Below the pieces are notes generated by a model that saw only the letters and a program-made list of their open reading frames with translations, searched no databases and was not told the origin of the DNA. From Burkholderia pseudomultivorans (lineage in GTDB: Bacteria > Pseudomonadota > Gammaproteobacteria > Burkholderiales > Burkholderiaceae), in assembly GCF_001718415.1 (NCBI RefSeq), contig NZ_CP013378.1, positions 620,001-684,000 of the forward strand: DNA of 64,000 nucleotides, read 5' to 3'. Below are positions 21,196 to 39,347 of the stretch, in pieces. The translations under genes were made by a program, and so were the position numbers. The stretch's first letter is position 1; each line of letters begins with the position of its first letter.

Positions 21196-23958
21196 TCACC
21201 GGGCCCGGCGCTCCATCGCCAGCACCGCGACCGGCAGCGCCCGCAGACAGCGCCCGAGCGGCAAGACGCCGTCCGGCGTAGCGCCGACCGGATCGCCGTT
21301 CAGCCAGTCGAGCCACGGGCCGGTTTCGCCGCGCGGCAGCACGAGCGCCGTGTCGTGCCACCGGCCGGGCTCGATGCGCGGCAGCTGCGGCGCGTCGCCG
21401 AGCAGCCCGCATGCGAGCCGGGTCGCGACGACCACGACCGTCGCCGCTGCGTCGCGCCGCGCAAACGCGATCGCGTGACGCCCGAGCGGGCCGCGCACGC
21501 GCAGCGGCAGGTACACGCCGTCCGAGAACGTCGACGGCCAGCGCGCGCGCAGCGCCAGCAGCCGTTCGACGAGCGCGCGCTTCACGCGCGCATCGGGCCA
21601 GTCGGGCAGATACGACGCCACCGGCCCGTCGACCCGCTCGGCCGCGAGCGCCGCGAACGGCACGTCGCGGCGATTGTCCGGATCGACGAGCGTATGGTCC
21701 CATCGCTCGGTCCCTTGATAGAGGTCGGGCACGCCGGGCGACAGGCTGCGCAGCGTCGTCTGCGTGAGGCTGTTGATCACGCCGGCCGGCGCGATCCGCG
21801 CGACGAACGCGTGCAGCCGGTGCGCGAAATCGCCGGCGCCGTGCGGCGTCAGGATCGCGCGCACGAACGCTTCGCACGCGTCTTCGTAGGCCGGTTCGGG
21901 CGCCAGCCAGTCGGTCTGGCGCTTCGCCTCGCGCAATGCCTTGGTCTGCCAGCGCACGACGCGCTCGGCGAGCGCCGCGAGCCCGCCCGCGTCGTCCGGC
22001 GCGAGATCGGGCGGCCACGCGCCGACCAGCGTCTGGTACAGCATCGCCTCGGCGGCCGGCCCCGGCGACCACGCGAGATCGCGATGCGCGCCGCCGCGAT
22101 GCGGCAGGTTCAGCGCGGACCAGTCGAGCGACACCGCGCGCCATGCGTCGGGAACCTCGCTGAGCACCGCGAGCCGTGCACGCGCATCTTCACCGCGCTT
22201 GTGGTCGTGGGTCGCGGTCGCGACGAGCGCATGCGGCGTCGTGCGTGCGCGACGCCGGTTGCGCGCATGGAACGCGCCGCGCGACAGGCTGAAGTCGCCC
22301 GCATCCGCGCCGACTTCGTTGCGCGACAGCAGCCGTCCGTAGCGATAGTTGGCCGTATCCTCGACGCCCTTGGCGGCCAGCGGCGCGGTGAGCTGCGCGA
22401 ACGCGACGCGGGCGGCGTGCCGCGCCGCGTCGGCGCGCGGCGTGCGCGTGGCCGGCAGGCCGAGCCATCGCGCGACATGGTCGAGCGCGGCGCGATCGGT
22501 TGCATCGACGGCCGGGCACGCCGCTTCGTAGGCGCGCGCGAGCACATGACGATCGGCGTCCGAAAGGCCGTTGCCGTTGGCCGGGTACATCCGGTACACG
22601 GGCACGCGCACGGCCAGCTCGGCCAGCACGCGATGGATCGCGATCAGGCTGATGTCGCGCGTGCCGGGCGAGGCGCGCGCGATGGCGTGCAGCTTGCGGG
22701 CGACGCGCGCGTGCTCGACGGCCAGCTGGCGCGCGAGCACGCGACGCTTGCCGTCGAGCGCCTCCTGCGCGAACGTGCGCGACGCGCCCGACACGGCGGC
22801 CCAGTGCGCGTCGAGCGGCGCGGCGCCGGCCGGATCGTGCAGCAGCGCGGCGACGTCGTTCATGAAGTCGTAGCCGGTCGTGCCGTCGATCGGCCAGTCG
22901 TCGCACAGCGTCTCGCCGGGCGCGAGGATCTTCTCGACGACGATGTACGGGCGCGCGTCGCGCCGCGCCGCGAGCCGCGCATGCAGGCGCTGGCAATACG
23001 CGCGCGGATCGGCGAGGCCGTCGACGTGATCGACGCGCACGCCGTCGATCAGGCCGCGCGCATGCAGGCGAAACGGCAGCGCGTGGACGGCCTCGAACAC
23101 CGTGTCGTCCTCGACGCGCAGGCCGGCGAGCGTCGCGATGTCGAAGAAGCGCCGCCAGTTCAGCTCGTCCGACGCGGTGCGCCACCATGCGAGCCGGTAA
23201 TGCTGGCGTTCGAGGATGCGATGCAGGCACGCGCGCGAGCGCGCGCGGCGCGGATCGACGCCGCGCAGCACCGAGTCGAACGCATGCGGGCCGCGTGCGG
23301 CCGCATGGTCGCGCAACGCCGCGTGCGCGGCCGCGATGCGCGCGCCGGCGCGTGCCGGCGTAGCGTCGAAGCGCTCGGCGAGCGCGTTCAGGTCCGCGCG
23401 GTTGGCAAGGCGCAGGATCTCCGGATAGGTCGCGACGGCAACCGGCAGCCGTCGCCCCGCACACGCGACGAAGAAGCGCCCGGCCGCCGCGTCGGCGCCG
23501 AGCGTGATGTCGCCGGCCGCGAGCGCGTCGCCGTACGGCGCGCCGAGGCACGGCAGCAGCACCTTGCCGTCGAGCGCGCGATCGGGCGGATGCCAGTCGA
23601 TGTCGAAATGGCGCGCGTACGGGCTCGCGGCGCCCCATTCGAGCACGTCGTTCCACCAGCCGTTCGACGAGCCGCCGACGCCCATGTGGTTCGGCACGAT
23701 GTCGACGATCACGCCGAGGCCGCGCGCCCGCAGCGCGTCGACGAGCCGCACGAAGCCCGCTTCGCCGCCGAGCTCGGCGCTGATCGCCCCGTAGTCGACG
23801 GTGTCGTAGCCGTGCAGCGAGCCGGGCTCGGCCGTGGTGATCGGCGACAGGTACAGATGGCTGACGCCGAGCCGCGCGAAGTAGTCGACATGCGCGGCCG
23901 CATCGTCGAACGTGAAGCCCGCGTGCAGCTGCAGGCGCAGCGTCGCGCGCGGCGTCAT
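21196..23958 (-). CDS. treY: Malto-oligosyltrehalose synthase
   Basis: A 920-residue GH13 enzyme that converts the reducing-end alpha-1,4 bond of a malto-oligosaccharide into a trehalose end. Motifs are SHLYLSPITTA near residue 35, GVIVDIVPNHMGV (region I), GVRVDHVDGLADP with the nucleophile Asp, the acid Glu in VVEKILAPGE, and TGYDFMNDVAAL typical of TreY. It is longer than many TreY proteins because of several insertions common in proteobacterial forms. The ATG overlaps the malQ stop (ATGA). It is the last gene of the seven-gene operon; TreZ, two genes upstream, acts on its product. Confidence 0.95.
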   Translation of the reverse strand: MTPRATLRLQLHAGFTFDDAAAHVDYFARLGVSHLYLSPITTAEPGSLHGYDTVDYGAISAELGGEAGFVRLVDALRARGLGVIVDIVPNHMGVGGSSNGWWNDVLEWGAASPYARHFDIDWHPPDRALDGKVLLPCLGAPYGDALAAGDITLGADAAAGRFFVACAGRRLPVAVATYPEILRLANRADLNALAERFDATPARAGARIAAAHAALRDHAAARGPHAFDSVLRGVDPRRARSRACLHRILERQHYRLAWWRTASDELNWRRFFDIATLAGLRVEDDTVFEAVHALPFRLHARGLIDGVRVDHVDGLADPRAYCQRLHARLAARRDARPYIVVEKILAPGETLCDDWPIDGTTGYDFMNDVAALLHDPAGAAPLDAHWAAVSGASRTFAQEALDGKRRVLARQLAVEHARVARKLHAIARASPGTRDISLIAIHRVLAELAVRVPVYRMYPANGNGLSDADRHVLARAYEAACPAVDATDRAALDHVARWLGLPATRTPRADAARHAARVAFAQLTAPLAAKGVEDTANYRYGRLLSRNEVGADAGDFSLSRGAFHARNRRRARTTPHALVATATHDHKRGEDARARLAVLSEVPDAWRAVSLDWSALNLPHRGGAHRDLAWSPGPAAEAMLYQTLVGAWPPDLAPDDAGGLAALAERVVRWQTKALREAKRQTDWLAPEPAYEDACEAFVRAILTPHGAGDFAHRLHAFVARIAPAGVINSLTQTTLRSLSPGVPDLYQGTERWDHTLVDPDNRRDVPFAALAAERVDGPVASYLPDWPDARVKRALVERLLALRARWPSTFSDGVYLPLRVRGPLGRHAIAFARRDAAATVVVVATRLACGLLGDAPQLPRIEPGRWHDTALVLPRGETGPWLDWLNGDPVGATPDGVLPLGRCLRALPVAVLAMERRAR

Positions 23959-26141
23959 GCGGGACGCTCCGGGCCGCGGCGCGCGTCGGCGACGGCCGCG
24001 ACGCGTTCGCGCGTGGCGGCGTCGAACAGCGCGTCCACCGCGCGCGGCAGCCGGCGCCGCCAGTTCGGATGGCCGCACGGCGGCCCGGGCAGGTTCGGCT
24101 GCGCGTCGAGCGCGAGCAGGTCCTCGAGCGGCACGATCGCGAGCGGCGACGGGCCTTGCGCGACATACGCGAGCACCGCGCCGACCGGCGGCGCGTCGGC
24201 GGGCGGAACGGGGTCGGCGGCCGGCGCGCAGCCGGCGTGCTGCAATGCGCGCCACAGTGCGCTGCGTTCGGCGTCGCGTTCCGCGAGATCGGCGCGGGAA
24301 GGGGGGAGCGCGGGGTCGCCTGCCTGATCGGCTGTGTCGGCGCCTGTGTCGCGCTGGCCGGCTTCGGATTGCGCAGGCCCGGCTGCGACAGCTTCGTCAT
24401 CGGCATCGTCGCGTGCCGTCGCGCGTGCGGCCGCGGCCGCCGCCGCCTGCCGCCAGCCGAGATCGATGCCGCGCCACCAGCCGGCGACGGTCGGCAGGTC
24501 GTGCGTCGACGTCATCGCGAGCGCGTCGCGATCCCATTCGTGCGGCGGGCGGAATGCGCCGTCCGGCGTACGCTCGAACCACAGCACGCGCATGCCGGCG
24601 ACGCCCTGTGCGCCAAGCCGCTCGCGAAACCCGCCGGGCACCGTGCCGAGATCCTCGCCGATCGCGAGCGCGCGATGACGGGCCGCCTCCAGCGCGACGA
24701 GCCGCAGCAGGTCGTCGCATGGATAGCGCAGATACGCGCCGTCGCGCGCGGAGCCGCCGTCCGGCACGATCCACATTCGCGCGAAGCCGAGCACGTGATC
24801 GATGCGGATGCCGCCCGCATGCGCGAACGCCGCGCGCAGCAGTTCGACGAACGGCGCATAGCCGTTCGCGCGCAGCGCGGCCGGCGTCCATGTCGTCACG
24901 CCCCACGCCTGGCCGCTCGCGTTGAACACGTCGGGCGGCGCGCCGAGCGAGACGCCGCGCAGCAGCGTCGTGCCGTGCGCCCATGCATCGCTGCCGGCAC
25001 GATCCGAGCCGACCGCGAGATCGGCGATCAGCCCGATCTCCATGCCCGCGTCGCGCGCGGCCTGCTGCGCATCGGCGAGGCCGCGCGCCGCACACCATTG
25101 CAGGAACGCGTGGAATGCGACCGTATCGGCCTGCGCATGCGCGAATGCATCGACTTCGGCCGAGGCCGGCAGGCGCCACGGCGCGGGCCATTGCCGCCAG
25201 TCCGCGCCGAAGCCGTGCGCGATGCAGAACGCCTGCAGCGCATCGAAGCGCGCATGCGCGTCGAGCGCCGCACCGCCGGCCGCGCGAAAGCGTTCGAACG
25301 CGTCGAGCGCCGCGCCGCCGCCGGCGCGCAACGCCGTGAAGCGCCGGTGCAGGCGGCGCAGCCGGGCGGGCAGGATGCGCGGCCAGTCGATCAGCGGCGC
25401 GCTGTCGCGCGTGCGCCGTCGCGGATTGCCGCGTTCGGCGCCCGGCACCGCGTCGCAGTCGAGATAGGCGACGTTGTGCCAGCGTCGCGACGACGGCGAA
25501 TACGGACTGTCGTGCGCGGGCAGCGCCGGATAGCCGGCATGCGTCGGGCTGATCGCGACCGCGTGCGCGCCATGCCGCGCCGCCTGCACGGCGAGCTGCG
25601 CCAGCGCGGTGTAGTCGCCGGCGCCGTCGTCGCCCGCGCGGCGCAGGCCGTAGAGCTGCGCCGCGATACCCCAGCGGCGTGCCGCATCCGGCGCATTCGC
25701 GAACGCCTCGAACGGGCGCGCCGGCGGCGGCGCGATCGCGAGCGCGATCCGCCGTTCGTCGAGATCGAGGGCGTGGTAGCCGGGCGTCGCGAGCGCGGGA
25801 AGCCACGCGCGGGCGCCGTCGCCGGCGATGCGTCCGTCGACGTGCACGCCGCTTTCGAGCACGACCCGATAGCGCGCGCCGGGCCGCGCGACCCCGTCGG
25901 GCAGCGCGAGCGGCACGCCGGCGTTGCCGGTCATGAACGCGGGCGGCGCCGCATCGGCATCGAGCAGCGCCGCCATGCTGTCGATGCGCTCGATCGGCGT
26001 GCCGCACGGCCAGCCGAGCGCATCGACAAGTGCGACGAGCGCGTCGTCGCTCACGCGCTGCGCGACGCCGTGCGCGTCGATCCAGTCGGGCTGCAGTCCG
26101 GCTGCGCGGGCCAGCGTCGCGATCGGCAGGTCGGTCGTCAT
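23955..26141 (-). CDS. malQ: 4-alpha-glucanotransferase (amylomaltase)
   Basis: A 728-residue GH77 enzyme that moves glucan segments between malto-oligosaccharides. An N-terminal accessory domain (residues about 1-150) is followed by the catalytic barrel, with SPTHAGYPALPAHDSPYSPSS, the nucleophile in IRIDHVLGFARMWIV, the acid Glu in AIGEDLGTVP and TSTHDLPTVAGWW. Residues near 600-650 include an Ala-rich and Asp/Glu-rich insertion (DDADDEAVAAGPAQSE) that looks unstructured. Both ends overlap neighbouring genes in ATGA. In the operon it can recycle short oligosaccharides left by GlgX and TreY/TreZ. Confidence 0.93.
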   Translation of the reverse strand: MTTDLPIATLARAAGLQPDWIDAHGVAQRVSDDALVALVDALGWPCGTPIERIDSMAALLDADAAPPAFMTGNAGVPLALPDGVARPGARYRVVLESGVHVDGRIAGDGARAWLPALATPGYHALDLDERRIALAIAPPPARPFEAFANAPDAARRWGIAAQLYGLRRAGDDGAGDYTALAQLAVQAARHGAHAVAISPTHAGYPALPAHDSPYSPSSRRWHNVAYLDCDAVPGAERGNPRRRTRDSAPLIDWPRILPARLRRLHRRFTALRAGGGAALDAFERFRAAGGAALDAHARFDALQAFCIAHGFGADWRQWPAPWRLPASAEVDAFAHAQADTVAFHAFLQWCAARGLADAQQAARDAGMEIGLIADLAVGSDRAGSDAWAHGTTLLRGVSLGAPPDVFNASGQAWGVTTWTPAALRANGYAPFVELLRAAFAHAGGIRIDHVLGFARMWIVPDGGSARDGAYLRYPCDDLLRLVALEAARHRALAIGEDLGTVPGGFRERLGAQGVAGMRVLWFERTPDGAFRPPHEWDRDALAMTSTHDLPTVAGWWRGIDLGWRQAAAAAAARATARDDADDEAVAAGPAQSEAGQRDTGADTADQAGDPALPPSRADLAERDAERSALWRALQHAGCAPAADPVPPADAPPVGAVLAYVAQGPSPLAIVPLEDLLALDAQPNLPGPPCGHPNWRRRLPRAVDALFDAATRERVAAVADARRGPERPA

Positions 26142-28015
26142 GAGCGTGCGGGGCCGCGCTGCGCGCCCTGGCCGTTTGCGCGATGCCGCAGCGCGTCGTG
26201 GTTGACGGCGCCGTCGCGCCACGCGATGCACGCCTGCGCGGGCAGCCGCAGTTCGGCCAGCGCGTCGCGCGCGCGCGGCGGCGTCTCGAACACGATCTTG
26301 CCGACCGGCAGCGACGGCAGCGTCGCCGCCTGCGGGCCGAGGTTCAGCGCGAGCGTCAGCGTGCTGCCGTCGCCGAGCCGCCAGCGCGCGACGAGCGCGC
26401 GCGCGGTTTCGTCGTCCGCGAGCCGGTCTGCGCCGAGCGCGCGCGCGCCCGGCAGGTGCGGCGTGACGAGCGCCGCGCGCACGGTCAGCGCGCTGCGGTA
26501 GAAGCGCCGCCACGCATCGGCGTCGGGCCAGTCCGCGCCGGCGGCTTCGAGCGACGAGCGTGCGAAGGTGGCGGGATCGTTCGGATCGGGAATCGCGTCG
26601 CGATGCGCCGGATCGGCGAACGCGGGAAACGCGGCGAATTCGCGGCGGCGTCCTTCGCGCACCGCGTCCGCGAGCGTACCGTGATAGTCGGTGAAGAACT
26701 GGAACGGCCGCGTGCTGCCGTCCTCCTCGCCCATGAACAGCAGCGGAATCGACGGCGCGAGCAGCAGCAGCGCGGTCGCCGCGCGCAGCGCATCGTCGTT
26801 CGCGAGCGCGCGCAGCCGTTCGCCGAACGCGCGGTTGCCGACCTGGTCGTGGTTCTGCAGGAACGCGACGAACGCGGTCGGCGGCAGGTGCGCGCTCGGT
26901 TCGCCGCGCGGCGCGCCGTCGTGCAGCGGCGACGGCTCGCCCTGGTACGCGAAGCCTTCGCCGAGCGTGCGCGCGAAATGGCGCAGCGGCGCGTCGGCAT
27001 ACGCGCGGTAGTAGCCGTCGCGCTCGCCGGTCAGCAGCACATGCACGCTGTTGTGGAAATCGTCGTTCCACTGCGCGTCGAAGCCGCCGGGCCCGAGCAG
27101 GCTCGCGGCGTTGTGCTCGTTTTCGAGCACCAGATGCACGTGCCGGCCGTCGCCCGCGGCGGCGCGCACCCGCCGCGCGAGCTCGCGCAGCCACGCCTCG
27201 TCGTCGATCGCATGGGCGGCGTCGATGCGCAGCCCGTCGAAGCGGTATTCGTCGAGCCAGTACAGCGCGTTCTCGATGAAGAACGCGCTGGTCTGCGCGC
27301 GCGAAAAGTCGATCGCGGGCCCCCATGCCGTCTGCCGGTCGCTGCGGAAGAACGCGGGCGCGTACTGCGGCAGCAGATTGCCGTCCGGGCCGAAATGGTT
27401 GTAGACGACGTCGATGAACATCTGCAGCCCGAGTCCGTGCGCGGCGTCGACCAGCGCCTTCAGTTCCTCGGGCCGTCCGTACGGCGCGGCGGGCGCGAAC
27501 GGCAGCACGCCGTCGTAGCCCCAGTTGCGCGCGCCCGGAAACGCGTTGACGGGCATCAGCTCGACCGCGGTCACGCCGAGCGCGGCGATCTCCGGCAGGC
27601 GGCGCGCGACGTTCGCATAGCCGCCGCAGGCGCCGACATGCAGCTCGTACAGCACGGTTTCATGCCACGGGCGGCCGCGCCAGTCGCCGTGCCGCCAGCG
27701 ATACGCGGCCGGGTCGACGACCTGGCTCGGGCCGTGCACGTCGGACGGCTGGAAGCGCGACGCGGGATCGGGCACCGCGAGCGTGTCGTCGAGCAGGTAG
27801 CGGTACAGCGTGCCGGCGCCGCAGCGCGCAGTTGCTTCGAACCAGCCGTCGCCGACGGGCGTCATCGCGACGTCGTGCGCGCCGTGCAGCTCGACGCGCG
27901 CGTTGCGGCTCGCCGGCGCCCACAGGCGAAAGCGCGTGTGCTCCGCATCGAGGCAGGTCGCGCCGAACGACAGCGGGAACGCGTGCGTCGAGGACGAATG
28001 GGCGTGTGACGTCAT
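26138..28015 (-). CDS. treZ: Malto-oligosyltrehalose trehalohydrolase
   Basis: A 625-residue GH13 enzyme that releases trehalose from malto-oligosyltrehalose. The N-terminal CBM48-type domain (about 15-95) contains FRLWAPASRNARVELHG. The barrel has YELHVGACGGYANVARRLPE, FIDVVYNHFGPDGN (region I), GLRIDAAHAI with the nucleophile, the acid Glu in LVLENEHN and QNHDQVGNRAFGERL, a TreZ-typical region IV. The start ATG lies 9 bases after the glgX stop and the stop overlaps malQ. With TreY it forms the trehalose-releasing arm of the operon. Confidence 0.95.
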   Translation of the reverse strand: MTSHAHSSSTHAFPLSFGATCLDAEHTRFRLWAPASRNARVELHGAHDVAMTPVGDGWFEATARCGAGTLYRYLLDDTLAVPDPASRFQPSDVHGPSQVVDPAAYRWRHGDWRGRPWHETVLYELHVGACGGYANVARRLPEIAALGVTAVELMPVNAFPGARNWGYDGVLPFAPAAPYGRPEELKALVDAAHGLGLQMFIDVVYNHFGPDGNLLPQYAPAFFRSDRQTAWGPAIDFSRAQTSAFFIENALYWLDEYRFDGLRIDAAHAIDDEAWLRELARRVRAAAGDGRHVHLVLENEHNAASLLGPGGFDAQWNDDFHNSVHVLLTGERDGYYRAYADAPLRHFARTLGEGFAYQGEPSPLHDGAPRGEPSAHLPPTAFVAFLQNHDQVGNRAFGERLRALANDDALRAATALLLLAPSIPLLFMGEEDGSTRPFQFFTDYHGTLADAVREGRRREFAAFPAFADPAHRDAIPDPNDPATFARSSLEAAGADWPDADAWRRFYRSALTVRAALVTPHLPGARALGADRLADDETARALVARWRLGDGSTLTLALNLGPQAATLPSLPVGKIVFETPPRARDALAELRLPAQACIAWRDGAVNHDALRHRANGQGAQRGPARS

Positions 28016-28024
28016 GGCGGCTCC

Positions 28025-30157
<2,133 letters not shown>

Positions 30158-30189
30158 GGGTCGGGACTCCGTGTCGAGGGCGCCGCCGG

Positions 30190-35794
<5,605 letters not shown>

Positions 35795-35798
<4 letters not shown>

Positions 35799-38700
35799 CC
35801 GTGTCCTCCCGACGAATGGCGGCCATGGTCCGGCTCGGGCGGCGCCAGCGCGGCGCCGGCGGCGGGCGCGAGCCGCCAGATCGCATAGGGCCGCACGTGC
35901 GGGTCGAGCGATACGTACTGCCGGTGCCCGCGCCAGGTTTCGGCGTGCGCGGCATCGTGTTCGAGCGCATCGAGCGGCTCGCCGTCGACGATGCCGAAGC
36001 CGCGCCACAGCGCCGCGTCGAGCGTGAAGTTGGCGGCCTGCGGATGCCACGGGTCCAGGCTGATCGCGACGACGACGACGCTGTCGAACGCGGGCGTCGC
36101 CTTGACGAACACCAGCACCGCGTCGTTGTCCGCGTCGACGAACGTGAGCCCGAGGTGGGTCTGCAGCGCCGGGTTGTCGCGCCGCGCGCGGTTCAGGCGC
36201 GCGATCTCGGTGCCGATATGCGCGGCCTTGCTCCAGTCGCGCGCGCGCAGCTCGTACTTCTCCGCGTCGGCGTATTCCTCGCTGTCGGGCAGCGGCGCCG
36301 ATTCGCCGAGCTCGAACCCGGAGTACATGCCCCATGCGCCGGACAGCGTCGCCGCGAGCGCCGCGCGGATCACGAACTGCGTGCGCGGCGCGTTCTGCAG
36401 ATGGCGCGGATTGATGTCGGGCGTGTTGACGAAGAAGTTCGGCCGGAAAAACTCGCGTGCGGGGCCCGCGGTCAGTTCGGTCAGATAGTCGATGAACTCG
36501 CGCTTCGATTCGCGCCACGTGAAGTAGGTGTACGACTGCGAGAAGCCGAGCTTTGCGAGCCGGTACATCATCGCGGGCCGCGTGAACGCCTCGGACAGGA
36601 ACACGACGTCCGGATGGCGGCCGCGCACGTCGGCGATCAGCCACGCCCAGAACGGCAGCGGCTTGGTATGCGGGTTGTCGACGCGAAAGATCCGCACGCC
36701 CGCCTCGATCCAGAACAGCACCACGTCGCGCAGCGCGAGCCACAGGCCGGGCAGCGCGTCGGGCGCGTAGAAATCGGGGTTCACGATGTCCTGATAGCGC
36801 TTCGGCGGATTTTCCGCATAGCGCAGCGAGCCGTCGGGACGCCACGCGAACCAGCCCGGATGCCCGGCGAGCCACGGGTGGTCGGGCGAGCACTGGATCG
36901 CGAAGTCGAGCGCGATGTCGAGCCCGTGCGCGCGCGCCGCGTCGACCAGCGCGCGGAACGACGCGAGCGTGCCGAGCTGCGGATGCACGGCCGTATGGCC
37001 GCCTTCGGGCGAGCCGATCGCGTACGGGCTGCCGACGTCGTCGGGGCCCGCCTGCAGGCTGTTGTTGCGGCCCTTGCGCGCGGCCGTGCCGATCGGATGG
37101 ATCGGCGGGAAATACAGCACGTCGAAACCCATGTCGCGGATGCGCGGCAGATGCGCGATCACGTCGTCGAAGGTGCCGTGCCGGTGCGGATCGTTGCTCG
37201 CGGAGCGCGGGAACATCTCGTACCAGCTCGAGAAGCGCGCGGCGCGACGCTCGACGTCGACCGGATAGACGGTGTCGTCGTGCGTGACGAACGGGCGGTA
37301 GCGCAGCGCCGCGAACGCGGCGGCCAGCTCGGCCGAGCCGAGCAGCGCAAGGCGTGCATCGGGCGGCGCGTCGTGGAACTCGGCGGCCGCGCGCTCCATC
37401 CGCGACAGCGCGCGGGCGTCGGCCGGCGCGGCCAGCTTCATCGCGGTCGCGAGCAGCAGCTGCGCCTCGCGCAGTTCGAGCGACACGTCCTGGCCGGCCG
37501 CGTGCTTTTTCTCGATGTCGCTGACGAGCGAGGCCCAGTCGTCGCGCCATGCGATCACGCGGAATTCGTGGCGGCCGAGCCGGTCGAGCGCAATGCGCGC
37601 GCACCAGCGGTCGTTCGGTTCGGCCGTAAACGGCGCTTCGTGCCAGTCGCGTTCGCCGGCTGCGCGCCAGGCGAGCGCGGCGGCCAGGTGCGCATGGCCG
37701 TCCGAGAAGATCGACGCGCGCACGACCAGCATGTCGCCGACCACGCGCTTGACCGCGAAGCGGCCGCCATCGACCGACGGCTCGACGCGCTCGATCGCGA
37801 TCCGGTCGCCCGCGAGCGCGGCGGACAGCGTCTCGCGCTCGCGTGCGGCGTCGCGCGGCATCGTCGCGGGCGGCGCGCGGCGCGCGTGCAGCAGCGTGCA
37901 GCCGCCCGGCGCGAGCGTGAACGGCGCAAGCGGCGCGGCCGGGCCGTCGGGCACCTTCCTGCGTGTCAACGCGCCCGGCACGCCGGGCAGGAACGTCGCG
38001 GGATCGACGCGGGCGTCCGCGTCGAGATCGGGATTCAGCGCGATCAGCAGCGCGTCGTCGTCGTATTCCAGCGACGGACCCGCGCCGCGCAACAACACGG
38101 TCGCGCGCGCGGCGGGCGCGCTCAGCTGCGCGATTTCGCCGCGCGCGGCCGCCAGCGGCGTCGCGCGACGCCATGCGTTCGCGTCGGCGATCGTCCCCGA
38201 CAGGTCGAAGCGCGCGGCGTCGAACGCCGCGCGGTAGCGATCGGCGTCCGCGTCGCGCGCCATCAGCGGCAGCGCGACGCCGCGCTCGAAACCCATCGGC
38301 ACCAGCCAGCCGGTGCCGACCGAGGCCGCGGTCCACAACGCGCGGCGGTACGCGCAGGCGACGGTGTCGTCCTGTGCGTCGGGCCAGTCGTCCGCGAGCC
38401 GCGGGCCGTCGTACGCGTCGGGAAACGCGATCGGCGCGCCGATGCGCCGCAGCAGCCGGTGCTCGTCGACGAACCACGGCGCGCGCAGGTCCCACCAGCG
38501 CGCCGACGAAAACACCGCGTCGAAGCCGGCCGCCTCGAGCGGCACGAGCGCGTCGCGCGCATGGCCCGGCACGCCGGCCAGCACCGCGAGATCCGGCCGC
38601 GCGCGGCGCAGCGCGGCGCGCCAGCCGGGCCACCATGCGGCGGGCAGGCGCTGCGGCGCATCGATCAGGAAGCCGGCCGCGCCGGCATCCGCATACGCGG

Positions 38701-39193
38701 CCAGGTGCGTGCACCACCAGGCGGACAGCGCGTCGTGCGTCGCGTCGTCGGCGAGATTCGCGTGCGCGACATCCTGCGCATGCACCGCGCTGCGCGGGTC
38801 GATCAGCGCGTCGTCGTGCGCGCGCTCGACGTACCAGTCCGGATGCTGCGCGCGCAGCGGGTTGTCGCGCGCGATGCGGTCGGGCACGACTTCGAGCAGC
38901 ATGCGCAGCCCGTGGCCCTGCGCGAGCCGCGTCAGCTGCGCGAAGGTGTCGAGCGCGCTCGTGCGCGTCGCGAATACGTCGGCGGGCCGCTCGAAATCGG
39001 CCACGTGGCGCGGAAAGCCGGCGACGCTGGCGGCCCAGTACGCGCCGACGAGCACGTGGTCGAAACCCATTCCCGCGATATGCGCGAAGAGCGCCGGCCA
39101 TGCGTCGAGCGGCCCGACGAGGCGGGCGTCGCAGAAATACAGGCGCGGGGCGAAGGTCGGCGTCGGTTTCATCGGTTCGTCGGGAGCGGCCAT
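35795..39193 (-). CDS. glgE: Alpha-1,4-glucan:maltose-1-phosphate maltosyltransferase with extra N-terminal domain
   Basis: A 1132-residue protein. Residues about 445-1132 are a full GlgE, which adds maltosyl units from maltose 1-phosphate to alpha-glucan. It has [27 protein letters not shown], the nucleophile Asp839 in [10 protein letters not shown] and the acid Glu868 in FLSEAFTRP; their 29-residue spacing equals that of known GlgE. Residues 1-440 form a second amylase-like domain whose catalytic positions look lost ([11 protein letters not shown] kept, but no acid Glu in AVLAGVPG). First gene of the operon. ATG 39193 is used; MKPTPTF at 39172 is an alternative start. A sigma-54-type promoter lies at 39218. 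Confidence 0.95.
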
Positions 39194-39217
39194 GGCGGCG
39201 ATCGGAGCGAGTGTCCT

Positions 39218-39233
39218 CGCAACCCGCGTGCCT
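39218..39233 (-). promoter_or_regulatory. Sigma-54-type promoter of the glgE-treY operon
   Basis: On the minus strand AGGCACG-CGGG-TTGCG matches 10 of 12 fixed positions, with GG (39232-39231) and GC (39220-39219) 10 bases apart. The start would be near 39207, about 14 bases before the ATG at 39193, or about 35 before the alternative ATG at 39172. Confidence 0.6.
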
Positions 39234-39287
39234 GCGGCGTCGAGGCCCGTGCAGCAAGACCGCGGCCCGGCGCCGGGCGCCCGGCGC

Positions 39288-39300
39288 TGTCGTTTTTACA
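39288..39300 (-). promoter_or_regulatory. Possible upstream element of the glgE promoter
   Basis: Read on the minus strand TGTAA-AAA-CGACA keeps the outer TG and CA of the dyad consensus and the TGTAA-AAA arm of the element before rpoN (9038). It ends 56 bases before the -24 GG. The arms are not a perfect inverted repeat. Confidence 0.3.
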
Positions 39301-39347
39301 TGAACGGCGCACGGCCGATGAAGGCGATGCCCATTGCGCGGGCGCGC

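Noticed and set aside
21172..24327. A 1051-codon plus-strand open frame opposite treY
   Set aside because: The predicted protein has no recognisable domain and Arg/Val/Ala-rich composition typical of antisense frames in this DNA. TreY motifs on the minus strand settle the coding strand.
35799..39257. An in-frame N-terminal extension of treS running opposite and across glgE (a single 2290-codon minus frame)
   Set aside because: The extra part overlaps glgE in another frame and lacks domain character. TreS-Mak starts at the ATGA overlap with a proper ribosome site.
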